Of a DNA stretch of 64,000 nucleotides, positions 27,966 to 37,432 are shown one piece after another; positions within the stretch are counted from its first letter, which is position 1; every line of letters begins with the position of its first letter. The stretch is from contig JAKFWC010000003.1 of the NCBI GenBank assembly GCA_021732975.1, forward strand, positions 17,414-81,413, given 5' to 3'. Source of the stretch: Planctomycetaceae bacterium (lineage in GTDB: Bacteria > Planctomycetota > Planctomycetia > Planctomycetales > Planctomycetaceae). A program made the translations under genes and the position numbers. The notes under the pieces were generated by a model. That model worked only from the letters and a program-made list of their open reading frames with translations. It ran no database searches and was not told where the DNA came from.

Positions 27966-30278
27966 TTACACCGCCACCGGCTCGCGGACGGCTTCCTTCG
28001 GCTCGGATGTGTATTCGCGGTAGTAGACACCGCGATTGACATAGTCGGTATCTTCGTTAACCGACAGATCGTTGGCAACGACGCCGAGCACTTTGATGCC
28101 GTGCGTCTTCAGCAATTCGCGGGCTTGGGCCATCGAACTCATGCTGCTCTTGCCGAGCCGGACCACCAGCAGTGTCCGTTCGGTGTGCCGGGCGATCACG
28201 CACGGATCGCTGACGGCGAGCATCGGCGGAGCATCGACGAGCACAAGGTCATATTCGTCACGCGCATCTTTCAGCAGTCGCGACAACCGGGCAGACGACA
28301 ACAACTCGGCGGGATTTTCCGGCGACGGTCCCGCAGGCAGGACCGACAGATTCTCGATCAGCGTTTGCCGGACGAGCGGCATCCAGTTGACTTCGCCTTG
28401 CAGGACATCGGTTAAACCGACATCGGCCGGGATGCGGAACAAGCGGTGGGCAGTCGGTCGCCGCAGGTCGGCATCAATCAGCAACACGCGCTTGCCCGAT
28501 TGCGCAATCGCCACGGCGAGGTTGGAAATCGTGGTCGATTTGCCATCGCTCGGTTCGGGACTGGTGATCAGCAACAATTTGGCTTGAGCATCTTCGCAGG
28601 CGATGTTCACCGCTGCCCGCAAAGATCGGAAGTTTTCGGCTTCCAACGAATGAGGGGCCAGCAGGTACCGCATGCCCGGATGAGCGTGGGCGGTCAACGG
28701 CGATGAGCGATCTTCCTGATGACCGAAGCGGGTGATGCTGCCGAGCAACGGATGATGAATCATCGTGCGAACATCGGCCAGCGTCTTGAGGCGCGTATCG
28801 CTCAATTCCCGCAGGACGCAGATCGCCGCCATCAGGCCCATCCCCGCGATGGTTCCCGCACCGACGAACTTCAGGATCCGCTTGATCGACAAGGCGTCCT
28901 TCACCGGCGCAAGTTGCTTCAACGAGTAACCGCTGCCGTCCTTTTCGATGCCGACCTGGTTCACTTGCGTGATGAGTTGCCCCCACAAATCGCGCAGCCG
29001 CGTGAGTTCGGCGTTGAGGGACTGGTCCTTCGCCTGAAACCGGGCCACGTCTTTGGCGAGTTCCGATTCGTCGGTGAAGACCTGTGCGAGTTCCTTGTCG
29101 CGGAGCGCCAGCTCTGAAAGCTGCAACCGCAATGATTCAATGTACGACGCGACCACGTCCTGTTCGGGAATCTCTTGCGGGCGACCGTCCGGACTCTTCG
29201 GCAGATCTTCGGGCAAGCGAATTCCCTGCATCCGATAGAACTCGCGGACCGAGGCCAGCGACTTCTGAATCATCTGCACATCGGGATGGTCAGTGCCGTA
29301 GTCGCGCAGCAGCTTTTTCTCTTCAAGCAGCATCGGCAGATAGCGGTTCTCGAAGATGCCCGCGTCCTGCTGCCGTTGCCGTTCGATGTTGGTCGTACCG
29401 TCTTGTGTCAGGAAGCGTTGGACGAGAATCACCAGGTTTTCGTGCGGTTCGCCATTCTTCAAGCCATCGGCGAGGATCTTCTGCCGCGATTGTAGTTCGG
29501 CTTGACGCAGCAGGTTGAGCTTGCGCTGTTCTTCGATCGCAATGATGCGCTCCTGATGGACGTTCGTGGTCAGGTTACCGTCAGTGGCTGTTGCGCCGAG
29601 CGGTGCTTTCCACTGGAACGGCGCGCTGTCCCGGAATTCGTGGTATTCCTGTTCGCGCTGGCGGAGCTTGGAGAGCAGGTCGTCGTGAGCCTGCTGCACG
29701 CTGGTCAGGACTTCGTTCGCTTTTTCCTGCCGCGTGTTCTGCAGGTAAACGGCGTACGCTCCGACGATGGCCTGCACGACAGCCCGCGCATCGTGGGCGT
29801 TCTTGTCCGAATACGTCAGCGTCAGCACGTTGGTAAACGAACGGTCCTGACCGGAGGTTCGTTTGACCTTTAACCCGGAGATGATGTCCTCGACAACTTC
29901 CTCGCGATCCTCGGCTGCACGGAAGATGCTGAGTTGATCGAGCTTCGCCGTTTCCACAGCGCGGTCGATGATCATCGGGCTGAGAATGATCGCGATGTGT
30001 TCGCTTCGTTCACCCCAATCGCTGAGCGTCCGCTGCTCGGCGGGAATCGGGCTGGTGTGCTGCCGCGAGACCAGGATCTGAGCCGTCGCGTCGTACTCCG
30101 GACCGGCTTTCAGGTAATAGCCGAATCCCAACGCTAATCCAATGGCCGCGCCACAGGCCAGCCACCAGCGATACCGTAGCGCGAGCATCGCAAAATTGAT
30201 GGGCTTGCGGTAAGCCTCTTCGTCGGGATGCGTATGCCCCGGCAATTTCCCGGCGTGAAACTCGAATTCTTTCGTCAC
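27966..30278 (-). CDS. Polysaccharide co-polymerase / tyrosine autokinase (Wzc type)
   Basis: A 770-residue inner-membrane protein starting at GTG 30278 with AAGGA eight bases upstream. The N-terminal Wzz domain has a first membrane helix (RYRWWLACGAAIGLALGFGY) and a large coiled-coil periplasmic part. A second helix follows near 500 (FVGAGTIAGMGLMAAICVL). The cytoplasmic BY-kinase domain has Walker A in TSPEPSDGKSTTISNLA, Walker A' LLIDADLRRP and Walker B LVLVDAPP. The tyrosine cluster at the C-terminus (YVNRGVYYREY) is the autophosphorylation site. It regulates chain length and export of exopolysaccharide or capsule. The epimerase gene 96 bases upstream on the same strand supplies sugar precursors. 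Confidence 0.93.
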   Translation of the reverse strand: MTKEFEFHAGKLPGHTHPDEEAYRKPINFAMLALRYRWWLACGAAIGLALGFGYYLKAGPEYDATAQILVSRQHTSPIPAEQRTLSDWGERSEHIAIILSPMIIDRAVETAKLDQLSIFRAAEDREEVVEDIISGLKVKRTSGQDRSFTNVLTLTYSDKNAHDARAVVQAIVGAYAVYLQNTRQEKANEVLTSVQQAHDDLLSKLRQREQEYHEFRDSAPFQWKAPLGATATDGNLTTNVHQERIIAIEEQRKLNLLRQAELQSRQKILADGLKNGEPHENLVILVQRFLTQDGTTNIERQRQQDAGIFENRYLPMLLEEKKLLRDYGTDHPDVQMIQKSLASVREFYRMQGIRLPEDLPKSPDGRPQEIPEQDVVASYIESLRLQLSELALRDKELAQVFTDESELAKDVARFQAKDQSLNAELTRLRDLWGQLITQVNQVGIEKDGSGYSLKQLAPVKDALSIKRILKFVGAGTIAGMGLMAAICVLRELSDTRLKTLADVRTMIHHPLLGSITRFGHQEDRSSPLTAHAHPGMRYLLAPHSLEAENFRSLRAAVNIACEDAQAKLLLITSPEPSDGKSTTISNLAVAIAQSGKRVLLIDADLRRPTAHRLFRIPADVGLTDVLQGEVNWMPLVRQTLIENLSVLPAGPSPENPAELLSSARLSRLLKDARDEYDLVLVDAPPMLAVSDPCVIARHTERTLLVVRLGKSSMSSMAQARELLKTHGIKVLGVVANDLSVNEDTDYVNRGVYYREYTSEPKEAVREPVAV

Positions 30279-30374
30279 GTTAGCAGTCCTTCCGCAAGGA
30301 AGTACGAGGAATGCGGTATCAGTATCGGCAGCGAGCGTGGTGTGCCACTGGCTGTGCCTGTGTCTTTGTCTCAA

Positions 30375-31355
30375 TCAGGAGCCAACGGCCGCGACGACCG
30401 GGGTCTTGCCAACCTGTTGTTGATGTTGTTCCACATACCAGGCGACGGTCTTGGCCAGTCCCTCACGGATGGGGACCAGCGGCCGGTAACCGAGATCGCG
30501 TTCGGCCGCCGTAATGTCGGCCCATGAATGCAGCACATCGCCGACGCGCGGGGCTTCAAACCGCGGCGCGAATGGCACCTTCAGTTGTTCGCAGATCGCC
30601 CGCAACAACGTGATCAGATCGAGCGACGAGCCGCACGCACAGTTATAAACTCGTCCGCTCACGCCTGGCACTTTCGCGGCGAGCAGATTCCCGGCCACGA
30701 CATTATCGATGTAAGTAAAATCGCGGGATTGCGATCCATCGCCATAGATGACGGGTTGCTCACCGGCCAGCAACGCCGCCACGAAGCGGGGAATCACCGC
30801 GGAATACGGGCTGTTGGGATCTTGTCGTGGTCCAAAGACATTGAAGTACCGCAGTCGCACAGTTTCGAGACCGTACGTCGACGCGAATGCTTCGCAATAC
30901 AGCTCGGCAGCCAGTTTCGCCGCCGCATACGGGGACAACGGTCCCGGCAACTGACTTTCGCGCTTGGGCATCGCCACGGCATTCCCGTACGCGCTGCTGG
31001 ACGCCGCATAAACGACACGCCGAACATCCGCCAGCCGGCAGGCATCCAGCAGGTTGACAGTTCCGGTGACGCAGGCTTCATGTGTTGCCAACGGGTCTTC
31101 AACACTCCGCGGCACCGACGCCAACGCGGCTTCGTGAAAGACGACTTCGACTCCGTCGACGGCACGGTCGACCACGGAACGATCATTCAAATCGGCATGA
31201 AAGAACTCGTAACGACCGGCAACATGGGCCAGGTTGTCGAGTGATCCGGTCGACAGGTTATCGAGGATGCGTACCGTGTGGCCATCATTACACAGCCGTG
31301 TGACGATATGCGAACCGATGAATCCAGCGCCGCCGGTAACGAGGTATTGGCCCAC
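30375..31355 (-). CDS. UDP-GlcNAc 4-epimerase-type extended SDR (WbpP/GalE-like)
   Basis: A 326-residue protein if begun at GTG 31355, three codons before the dinucleotide loop [13 protein letters not shown]; an ATG at 31436 would add 27 residues and neither has a strong ribosome site. Catalytic features are SSSAYG and [13 protein letters not shown] (YxxxK). The stretch [20 protein letters not shown] and [18 protein letters not shown] are most like WbpP-type epimerases acting on UDP-GlcNAc/GalNAc. The motif pattern supports epimerase over dehydratase. It lies immediately upstream of the tyrosine autokinase, so both serve one exopolysaccharide pathway. Confidence 0.87.
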   Translation of the reverse strand: MGQYLVTGGAGFIGSHIVTRLCNDGHTVRILDNLSTGSLDNLAHVAGRYEFFHADLNDRSVVDRAVDGVEVVFHEAALASVPRSVEDPLATHEACVTGTVNLLDACRLADVRRVVYAASSSAYGNAVAMPKRESQLPGPLSPYAAAKLAAELYCEAFASTYGLETVRLRYFNVFGPRQDPNSPYSAVIPRFVAALLAGEQPVIYGDGSQSRDFTYIDNVVAGNLLAAKVPGVSGRVYNCACGSSLDLITLLRAICEQLKVPFAPRFEAPRVGDVLHSWADITAAERDLGYRPLVPIREGLAKTVAWYVEQHQQQVGKTPVVAAVGS

Positions 31356-31541
31356 GTGCGAGGTACTCGGAAAGAGTGGTCTCAGCAACGGGGCGGGCGC
31401 ACGGTGCGCCACAAACGGACTGTTGCCGATGGGCAACTCTAGCTTTTATTTCGCACCGTGGTCGTGCCGAAACGAAACTTCCGCGTCGACTTCTCGCCAC
31501 GCACAATCGTTAATGCCGGCGCAATCGCTACGAACGGCGGC

Positions 31542-32441
31542 TCATCCCACTCGCGCGCGGCTCTCGGCAAGCATCTTGTCGAACAACACTTTCTGTTCGC
31601 CAAGCGAGGTCACTGGGTCAGCCGGCACTTTGCCTTCTTCAAGCAACCACCAGCCTTCGTAATCCATCGCGACGTAGAGGTCGAACAACTTCGCGAACGG
31701 GTAATCTTTCATGTCCAGCACATGCACGTGCGAGGTCGCGCCGAAGCGTTTGCTGACCATCGCGAAGTTGGCTTCGAGACCGGCCCCTTGCAGATCCGTC
31801 GGGTTCGAGTTCCAACAAACGGCGACATTCGGATTGTCCGCGACATCCATGATCGCCTTGATCGTCGGCAGTTCCTGACATTGCCCGTGGACTTCGAGCC
31901 GAATCTGTTGGCCGAACCCCTCGGCGAACTCGCCCAGTTCGTTGAGCGCCTTGCCGATTTGTTCGATGGTTTTTTCTTTGGGCACGTTTGGCCAGAAACG
32001 ATCGGGCTTCACTTTCACGCCGCTGCCGCCGATGTCGTGACTGAGTTGTACGAACGCTTTGGACGCTTCGATGGCTTTCTTCACCACGGCGGGGTCGGGA
32101 TTATCGAAGCGTTCGTCGCTGCCGATGCCCAGGCAGGTGACGCCGCTGTCCACAAAGCGACCGCGCACTTCGGCGCGTTGCATGTCGTTCAATGCCGGTT
32201 CCACGCCGTGCTTGTGAGTGGTGCGGAGTTCCACGCCCAGCACTTTGGTTTTGACGAGGTTGGCGATCAGCGTCGGCAGATCCCAGTCTTTGCCCCACTG
32301 GTAAGTGACGAGTCCGAAGCGGATGTTGCCACCCTTCTTCTCTTGAGCGGCGACCGTGGATGGCAATAGTCCGGATGCACCGAGTACGGCCAGTGATCCT
32401 GCCGCCGTCGTCAGAAAATCGCGTCGCGTCGCGCTGGTCAT
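31542..32441 (-). CDS. TAT-exported sugar phosphate isomerase/epimerase-like protein
   Basis: A 299-residue protein with a twin-arginine signal (SATRRDFLTTAAGSLAVLGA), cleavage near AAA/VAA-Q. The mature part is an AP-endonuclease-2-type TIM barrel: IRFGLVTYQWGKDW, GVELRTTHKHGVEP, IRLEVHGQCQELP, NVAVCWNSNP, HVHVLDMKDYP and AMDYEGWW, with Glu/His/Asp residues in position for metal binding. Exported members of this superfamily are abundant in planctomycetes; the true substrates are mostly unknown. It starts at ATG 32441 with GGAG eight bases upstream. Confidence 0.9.
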   Translation of the reverse strand: MTSATRRDFLTTAAGSLAVLGASGLLPSTVAAQEKKGGNIRFGLVTYQWGKDWDLPTLIANLVKTKVLGVELRTTHKHGVEPALNDMQRAEVRGRFVDSGVTCLGIGSDERFDNPDPAVVKKAIEASKAFVQLSHDIGGSGVKVKPDRFWPNVPKEKTIEQIGKALNELGEFAEGFGQQIRLEVHGQCQELPTIKAIMDVADNPNVAVCWNSNPTDLQGAGLEANFAMVSKRFGATSHVHVLDMKDYPFAKLFDLYVAMDYEGWWLLEEGKVPADPVTSLGEQKVLFDKMLAESRARVG

Positions 32442-32583
32442 GATGCGTCTCCACCGTGTGAAAGAAAGAAGTGCTCAGTATGATGGCGAGTCGCCGCCAC
32501 GGATGCCAGTGCGGTCACGCCATGGTGAGCGGCTAGCGCCTGGCCGCTCACAAAACGAAGTTTCACCCGGACAAGGCACCGTG

Positions 32584-34461
32584 ATGCAACGTCTTACTTG
32601 GTTAACGGCTTCGCTGTGTTTGATGATGACGCTTCCCGTCACCGCGGGTGTGTTTTCCCCGCGCGTGCAGCGGGAGGGTGAACCGGATTCGTGGAGTGTC
32701 CGCACGCTGTTGAGTCACCCCGTATGGCGTGATCTCAACGACGCGGCCTTGGCCCGCGTGCTGGTTGACGTTCTGGCCACTCATGTCGCCGTGACACCGT
32801 TTTCGCCGCGTGAAGGAACGGAGAAACTTCCCGCATGGGCGGTGGTGAACGATCCGCTCAAGTTGTGGCATGCCTATGGTTTGGCGGATCGAGCCGCGAT
32901 CGCCGATGCCTTCGCCGCGCTGTGGCAGGCGACCGGGCGCGGAGCGGTGCGCGTCGTGGAGTTGTCCGGCAGTCCGTGCGTGCTCGTGGAGATCGAAAGC
33001 GGCGGGCAGTGGGGCGTGATTGATCCCGCCAGCCGAGCCGTTTTTTTGAAAGCGGATGGTTCCTTCGCCGCGTGGGATGAGATTCCGTCGACACCGGCGC
33101 TCTGGGAGAAACTGGGCGAAGCCGTCACGTTCCCGCATGACGATATCGCCGCCACACGCACTGCATGGGCGATGTCGAAGATCACCCGCCGCGGGCACCG
33201 TGCTCCGGCAGCCCACACCGCGAGTTTCCTTCTCCGGCGGGGCGAGAAGTTCACACGGTTCGCGACGCCCCAGGGCGAACGCTGGCAACTGACCGACGCA
33301 GAATTGAAGGACAAGAAACTCGTCGCATTCTGGAACGAAGCGCCGCGCGGGCCGAAGACGCGCGCCGGTGGTCCCGCGGGATATGCGCACGGCCGATTCG
33401 ATTACGAGCCGTCACTGAAAGGCGATGACGCCGATGTCCGCGATGGAGCCGATCTGTTGCACAACGTGGCTGTCACTGCCGACGGCTTGACGCTCACGAA
33501 AGCCGGAGAAGGGTCCGCGATTTTTCGTGTCGCATCGCCGTTCCCGATTGTCGGCGAGGCCGGCAAGATCGAAGACGGCAAGGACGATAAGGATGCGTCG
33601 GTGATCGAGATCGATGCGACCGGAGCAACGTTGTCGTACTCACGCGACTTCGGAGCCACGTGGATCAGCATCGAAACGAAGACATGGCCGGCCAAAGTCG
33701 ATCTCACGCAACAGGTGGCGGGGACTTACGGCTATCAATTGCGGATCGAACTGAAAGGCAAACCCAACGAAGCGATCGTTCGCAGCCTGAAAATGACCAC
33801 GTGGGTCCAATGTTCGCCGTTGTCTTTTTCAACGTTGAAACCGGGCGAAAATACGTTCCGCATCCGCACGGGGGACGAGCGCGGGCTGCCGACACAAGCG
33901 ATGGTGATTGATGCCTCGACTGCTGACGAAAACGGGTTCCTACGGCCTGTGATCCGTCCGCCGAAAGAGTATCGCCCCGGCGATGCCAACCAGCGCGTGA
34001 TTGGTCCGTTCACGCTGCGTGTCGGCGCTCCCGTGGGATCGCAGATTGCGTGGATGCAACTCGGCGGCCGCTTCGCCACAAAGCCGGATAGTCTGCAACC
34101 GGAGTCCGTCGGATGGGGTGCAGCCACCGGCAGCCCGCAAGGCTTCCAACCACTCGACATCGGCCGTATTTCGGGTGAGATGGATTGGGCGTATGTTCCC
34201 GACGCGCCCATTCCCGCGGCATTTTTTCGTGTAGACGCCAAGCCCGCCCTCAATCAACTGCGGATGACAGCCCACTGCTTCCGCTCGGATCAAATGGTGT
34301 CGAACCCGTGGCGTATCACGCACCGCTGGACGGCAGGGACCGAACCGCGCGAGCATGCCGTTGAAGTGGACCAACAAGAGACGTATACGGTGACGGTGAA
34401 CGACGCCAGTGCGGATTCGCAATCGCTGGAACTTGCCGTGCCCGGATCGTTGTCAAAGTAA
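32584..34461 (+). CDS. Large exported protein of unknown function
   Basis: A 625-residue protein starting at ATG 32584 (GTG 32581 is possible; AAGG lies just upstream). A signal peptide (MQRLTWLTASLCLMMTLPVTA, then GVFSP) is clear. Residues 30-170 read like a papain/transglutaminase-like N-terminal region without a confident Cys-His pair (LLSHPVWRDLNDAALARVLVDV, GSPCVLVEIESGGQWGVIDP). Residues 290-625 are beta-rich, with SYSRDFGATWISIETKTWP resembling sialidase/BNR-type Asp-box repeats. I cannot assign a function. It stands between divergent TAT and convergent radical SAM genes, with no repeat within 20 bases. Confidence 0.8.
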   Translation: MQRLTWLTASLCLMMTLPVTAGVFSPRVQREGEPDSWSVRTLLSHPVWRDLNDAALARVLVDVLATHVAVTPFSPREGTEKLPAWAVVNDPLKLWHAYGLADRAAIADAFAALWQATGRGAVRVVELSGSPCVLVEIESGGQWGVIDPASRAVFLKADGSFAAWDEIPSTPALWEKLGEAVTFPHDDIAATRTAWAMSKITRRGHRAPAAHTASFLLRRGEKFTRFATPQGERWQLTDAELKDKKLVAFWNEAPRGPKTRAGGPAGYAHGRFDYEPSLKGDDADVRDGADLLHNVAVTADGLTLTKAGEGSAIFRVASPFPIVGEAGKIEDGKDDKDASVIEIDATGATLSYSRDFGATWISIETKTWPAKVDLTQQVAGTYGYQLRIELKGKPNEAIVRSLKMTTWVQCSPLSFSTLKPGENTFRIRTGDERGLPTQAMVIDASTADENGFLRPVIRPPKEYRPGDANQRVIGPFTLRVGAPVGSQIAWMQLGGRFATKPDSLQPESVGWGAATGSPQGFQPLDIGRISGEMDWAYVPDAPIPAAFFRVDAKPALNQLRMTAHCFRSDQMVSNPWRITHRWTAGTEPREHAVEVDQQETYTVTVNDASADSQSLELAVPGSLSK

Positions 34462-34474
34462 ATGGCGGTAGTTT

Positions 34475-35533
34475 TCAAAAGAGCCGCAACTGACCGGACC
34501 GAGGCGTTGCGGGACGGAATTGGCTGAAGTCGTATGCAGGCAGCTTGCGATTGAGGCCGTACTTCTGTGCGAAGACGCGGAAGAGTTTCTGGACCTGCTC
34601 GGCAATGGGACCGGTGCCGACCATGCGCTCGCCCCATTTTGCGCGGTAGATGTTTCCTCCCCGCGTTTCGCGAATGAGTCCTTCGATCTTTTGAAGTTTG
34701 AGTGGTTGCGTGCGGGTCAGCCATTCGCGGAACACGGGTTCGACGGTTAAGGGAAGTCGCAACAAGACATACGATGCGGCTTGAGCGCCGGCCATTTTTG
34801 CGGCGGCGAGAAGGGCTGGGATTTCGGAATCGTTCAACCCTGGAATGATGGGGGCGGTCATCACCCGCGTGGGGATTCCGGCTTCCGAAAGAATCTGAAT
34901 CGCCCGCAACCGGGCCGCGGGAATGCTCGTGCGGGGTTCCATGACTCGTGCCAGTTCGGTGTCGAGTGTGGTGACCGAGATGTTCACCTGCACGAGTCGA
35001 TGCGACGCCATCTCGCGCAGCAGATCGAGATCACGCACGACCAGCGCATTCTTGGTGATGATTCCCACAGGCACACGACATTCGAGAGCAACTTCCAGGC
35101 ACTGACGGGTCAACTGAAATTGTCGCTCGGCGGGCTGATAGCAATCTGTCACGCCCGAGAACACGACCACATCCGGCTGCCAGGCGTCATTCGCGAGGTA
35201 TTCGCGAAACAACGCTGCCGCATCGTGCTTCACGACGATCTTTGTCTCGAAGTCCAACCCGGCGTTGAAGCCCAGATACTCATGGCTGTTGCGGGCATAG
35301 CAGTACGCACACCCGTGCTGGCAACCGCGGTACGGATTGATGCTGTACCGAAACATGATGTCGGGCGAACTGTTTTCCGAAATGATGGACCGGGACGTGT
35401 CGGTCAGATACTCGACCGGCCGGTGATCGCGCGCGGCGACATCATCGGGATCCCATTCCCAATGTTCAAAGTCCGCCTCGGCATGCGTCGCCACAAACCG
35501 ATTTGGTGGGTCGATCATCGAACCGTGTTGCAT
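34475..35533 (-). CDS. PA0069-family radical SAM protein
   Basis: A 352-residue protein. ATG 35533 has AGAGGG upstream and is preferred over the ATG 24 bases further 5'. The radical SAM cluster is C71-x3-C75-x2-C78 in PYRGCQHGCAYCYAR. Family-typical segments are SGVTDCYQPAERQFQLTR, ITKNALVVRDLDLL, SVTTLDTELARVMEPR and a C-terminal PPxxF-like end (PAYDFSQFRP). This matches the PA0069/Rv2578c family, in which the Fe4S4 cluster and SAM are expected but the reaction is not established. No partner gene is seen. Confidence 0.92.
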   Translation of the reverse strand: MQHGSMIDPPNRFVATHAEADFEHWEWDPDDVAARDHRPVEYLTDTSRSIISENSSPDIMFRYSINPYRGCQHGCAYCYARNSHEYLGFNAGLDFETKIVVKHDAAALFREYLANDAWQPDVVVFSGVTDCYQPAERQFQLTRQCLEVALECRVPVGIITKNALVVRDLDLLREMASHRLVQVNISVTTLDTELARVMEPRTSIPAARLRAIQILSEAGIPTRVMTAPIIPGLNDSEIPALLAAAKMAGAQAASYVLLRLPLTVEPVFREWLTRTQPLKLQKIEGLIRETRGGNIYRAKWGERMVGTGPIAEQVQKLFRVFAQKYGLNRKLPAYDFSQFRPATPRSGQLRLF

Positions 35534-35647
35534 GCTGTTGCCCTCTTGGGCCGACAAGAAATGACGCCTCTATCCACTCGCCAGTGATTACTGAACAGAT
35601 ATACAAAATTGCGGGCGGGAGTCCAAGAGCAGGTGGAGACGGCGGAG

Positions 35648-35854
35648 GTGATCCACAGAGAGCACAGAAGGCACAGAAAGGAGAAGGAGAGGGGGAAGAA
35701 CGGAGTACACGGAAAGGGAGAGAAATCGAAAGAACGCAGCGGGTGCATACCACCGTGGTGATTCCAACCAATCAGCAACTCCATCCCCGTTTTTCCCCTT
35801 CCGTGTATTCCGTGGTTCCTTCTCCTCGTCTTTTCTGTGTTCTCTGTGGATCAC
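35648..35854. repeat. F13 long purine-rich inverted repeat
   Basis: The outermost 14-bp perfect arms GTGATCCACAGAGA (35648-35661) and its complement (35841-35854) enclose further pairs: the CACAGAAGGCACAG region, and GGAGTACACGGAAAGGG (35702-35718) with CCCCTTCCGTGTATTCC (35795-35811). The left half is almost all purine on the plus strand. It fills most of the 437-base space before cpaF, and the sequence is related to the copy at 37097-37329. Confidence 0.85.
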
Positions 35855-35970
35855 TCCTTCTCGACTTTGCGGCAGCATGTCGGGCTGACATCGCGACGCT
35901 CGTTGTGTGGGCATGTGGTATCATCGCCGACGAAACCATTCCCGTCTCACGCCTGCGGAACACGAGTGTC

Positions 35971-37080
35971 ATGTCGCGCGAAGCGGTTTTTGAAGCCAGT
36001 CTCGGTTACTTCCTGACGCCGATCCGGCACTTCCTTCAGGATGACACCATCACCGAAATCATGATCAACGGTTTTCGCGAGGTATACGTCGAACGCCGTG
36101 GACGACTCGAACGAACCGACGCGGCGTTCCCGAGTCACGATGCCTTGCTGTCCGCGGTGCACAACGTCGCGCAGTATGTGGGTCGCGAGATTGATGAGAA
36201 TCGGCCGATTCTGGATGCGCGGTTGCCCGATGGTTCACGCGTGCATGTGGTGTTACCGCCGAGTGCCCGACGCGGCATTTATTTCACCATCCGCAAATTC
36301 AGTCGCGATATTTTTACGCTGGATGATTTGATCCGCCTGGGATCACTGTCACCGATCGCGAAAGAGTTTCTCGAACTCTGTATCCGACTGAAGAAGAATA
36401 CGATCGTTGCGGGGGGGACGGGAACCGGGAAGACATCGCTGCTGAATGCGTTGTCGACGGCGATCCCCGATGAAGAACGGATCGTGGTGATCGAAGACAG
36501 TTCGGAACTGCGGCTCGCGCAACCGCACACGCTGTATCTGGAATCGCAACAGGCTGACACACACGGCCGCGGCGGGGTGACGATCCGCCAGTTGTTCATC
36601 GCGTCGCTGCGGATGCGGCCCGATCGCATTCTGGTCGGTGAAGTCCGCGGTGGCGAAGCGCTCGACATGGTGCAGTCGATGTTGTCCGGTCACGCGGGCA
36701 GTTTGACCACGGTCCATGCGACATCGCCGCGCGATGCCCTCACGCGATTGGAGACGTTGTCGCTGATGTCCGATGTTGAGATCCCGGTGTACGTCGCGCG
36801 GGCTCAGGTGGCTTCGGCGATTCAACTCGTCGTGCAGTTATCGCGGTTTTCCGAAGACGGCTCGCGCAAGATCACGCGGATCGCCGAAGTGTTGGGGCTC
36901 GATGCCAACAACCAGTACCAGGTGCGCGACCTGTTCGTTTCGCGCATGAAAGGCCGCGCTGCCAACGGTCGCTTACTTGCCGACCTGCAGCCGGTAGGAC
37001 AGAAGCCGGTGTTCGCTGCCGAAGCCCGTGAGTATGGAATGGATGACGCGATTCAATTAACGACAGCGCTGTGGGATTGA
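35971..37080 (+). CDS. cpaF: CpaF-type secretion/pilus ATPase
   Basis: A 369-residue protein from ATG 35971; the frame is open further upstream through the F13 repeat, which is not credible coding sequence. An N-terminal all-helical/DNA-binding-like cap (ITEIMINGFREVYVERRGRL) is followed by the secretion ATPase core. Walker A is VAGGTGTGKTSLLNAL (K154). The Asp box is VIEDSSELRL, Walker B IRQLFIASLRMRPDRILVGEVRGGEA, and the His box HAGSLTTVHATS. CpaF/TadA ATPases power tight-adherence pili or related secretion. No tadB, tadC or pilin gene adjoins, so its assembly partners must be elsewhere. Confidence 0.92.
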   Translation: MSREAVFEASLGYFLTPIRHFLQDDTITEIMINGFREVYVERRGRLERTDAAFPSHDALLSAVHNVAQYVGREIDENRPILDARLPDGSRVHVVLPPSARRGIYFTIRKFSRDIFTLDDLIRLGSLSPIAKEFLELCIRLKKNTIVAGGTGTGKTSLLNALSTAIPDEERIVVIEDSSELRLAQPHTLYLESQQADTHGRGGVTIRQLFIASLRMRPDRILVGEVRGGEALDMVQSMLSGHAGSLTTVHATSPRDALTRLETLSLMSDVEIPVYVARAQVASAIQLVVQLSRFSEDGSRKITRIAEVLGLDANNQYQVRDLFVSRMKGRAANGRLLADLQPVGQKPVFAAEAREYGMDDAIQLTTALWD

Positions 37081-37096
37081 GGGTCAAAGAGGAGAG

Positions 37097-37329
37097 GATC
37101 CACAGATTTCACAGAAGGACACAGATTAGAAGAGAAGAGAGATAGACAAGAAATAAGAAGAGGGAACCACGGAGGACACGGAAAGGAGAAAGAGAACGAC
37201 AAGGGAGCAAAGCAGAACCCCGATCGAGCAAGCCTGAATCACAAACGGCGATTTCCATCTCAGCTCTTATTCCATAGTTCCTATTCTTCTTCATTCTGAA
37301 TCTGTGTCCTTCTGTGAAATCTGTGGATC
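37097..37329. repeat. F13 long inverted repeat with 31-bp perfect arms
   Basis: Perfect 31-bp arms at 37097-37127 and 37299-37329 (core TTTCACAGAAGGACACAG) are separated by 171 bases. The inside contains GGAACCACGGAGGACACGGAAAGG, related to the copy upstream of cpaF. The two F13 elements therefore bracket the cpaF gene on both sides. It occupies most of the 352-base gap after cpaF. Confidence 0.92.
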
Positions 37330-37361
37330 GTCCTTCTGTATTTTTCTGTCCTGAAAATGAA

Positions 37362-37391
37362 GAACCCCAGAGATCGTGATCTCTGGGGTTC
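37362..37391 (-). terminator. Hairpin terminator of the HEAT lipoprotein gene
   Basis: A perfect 14-bp stem (37362-37375 with 37378-37391, core GAACCCCAGAGATC) with a 2-base turn. On the minus strand it is followed by TTCATTTTCAGG, a weak T-rich stretch, so it most likely ends the minus-strand gene starting at 39079. On the plus strand no T-run follows. Confidence 0.7.
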
Positions 37392-37432
37392 ACTGAGTCG
37401 AGTACCGTCCGACGACTAAAGCGGCAAGCGGA

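Noticed and set aside
35503..35970. Upstream extension of the cpaF frame
   Set aside because: It translates the F13 repeat into low-complexity sequence unlike any CpaF N-terminus.
35648..37329. CRISPR array suggested by repeated CACAGAAGG-type words
   Set aside because: The words are arranged as inverted pairs with irregular spacing, not as direct repeats with uniform spacers, and no cas gene is present.
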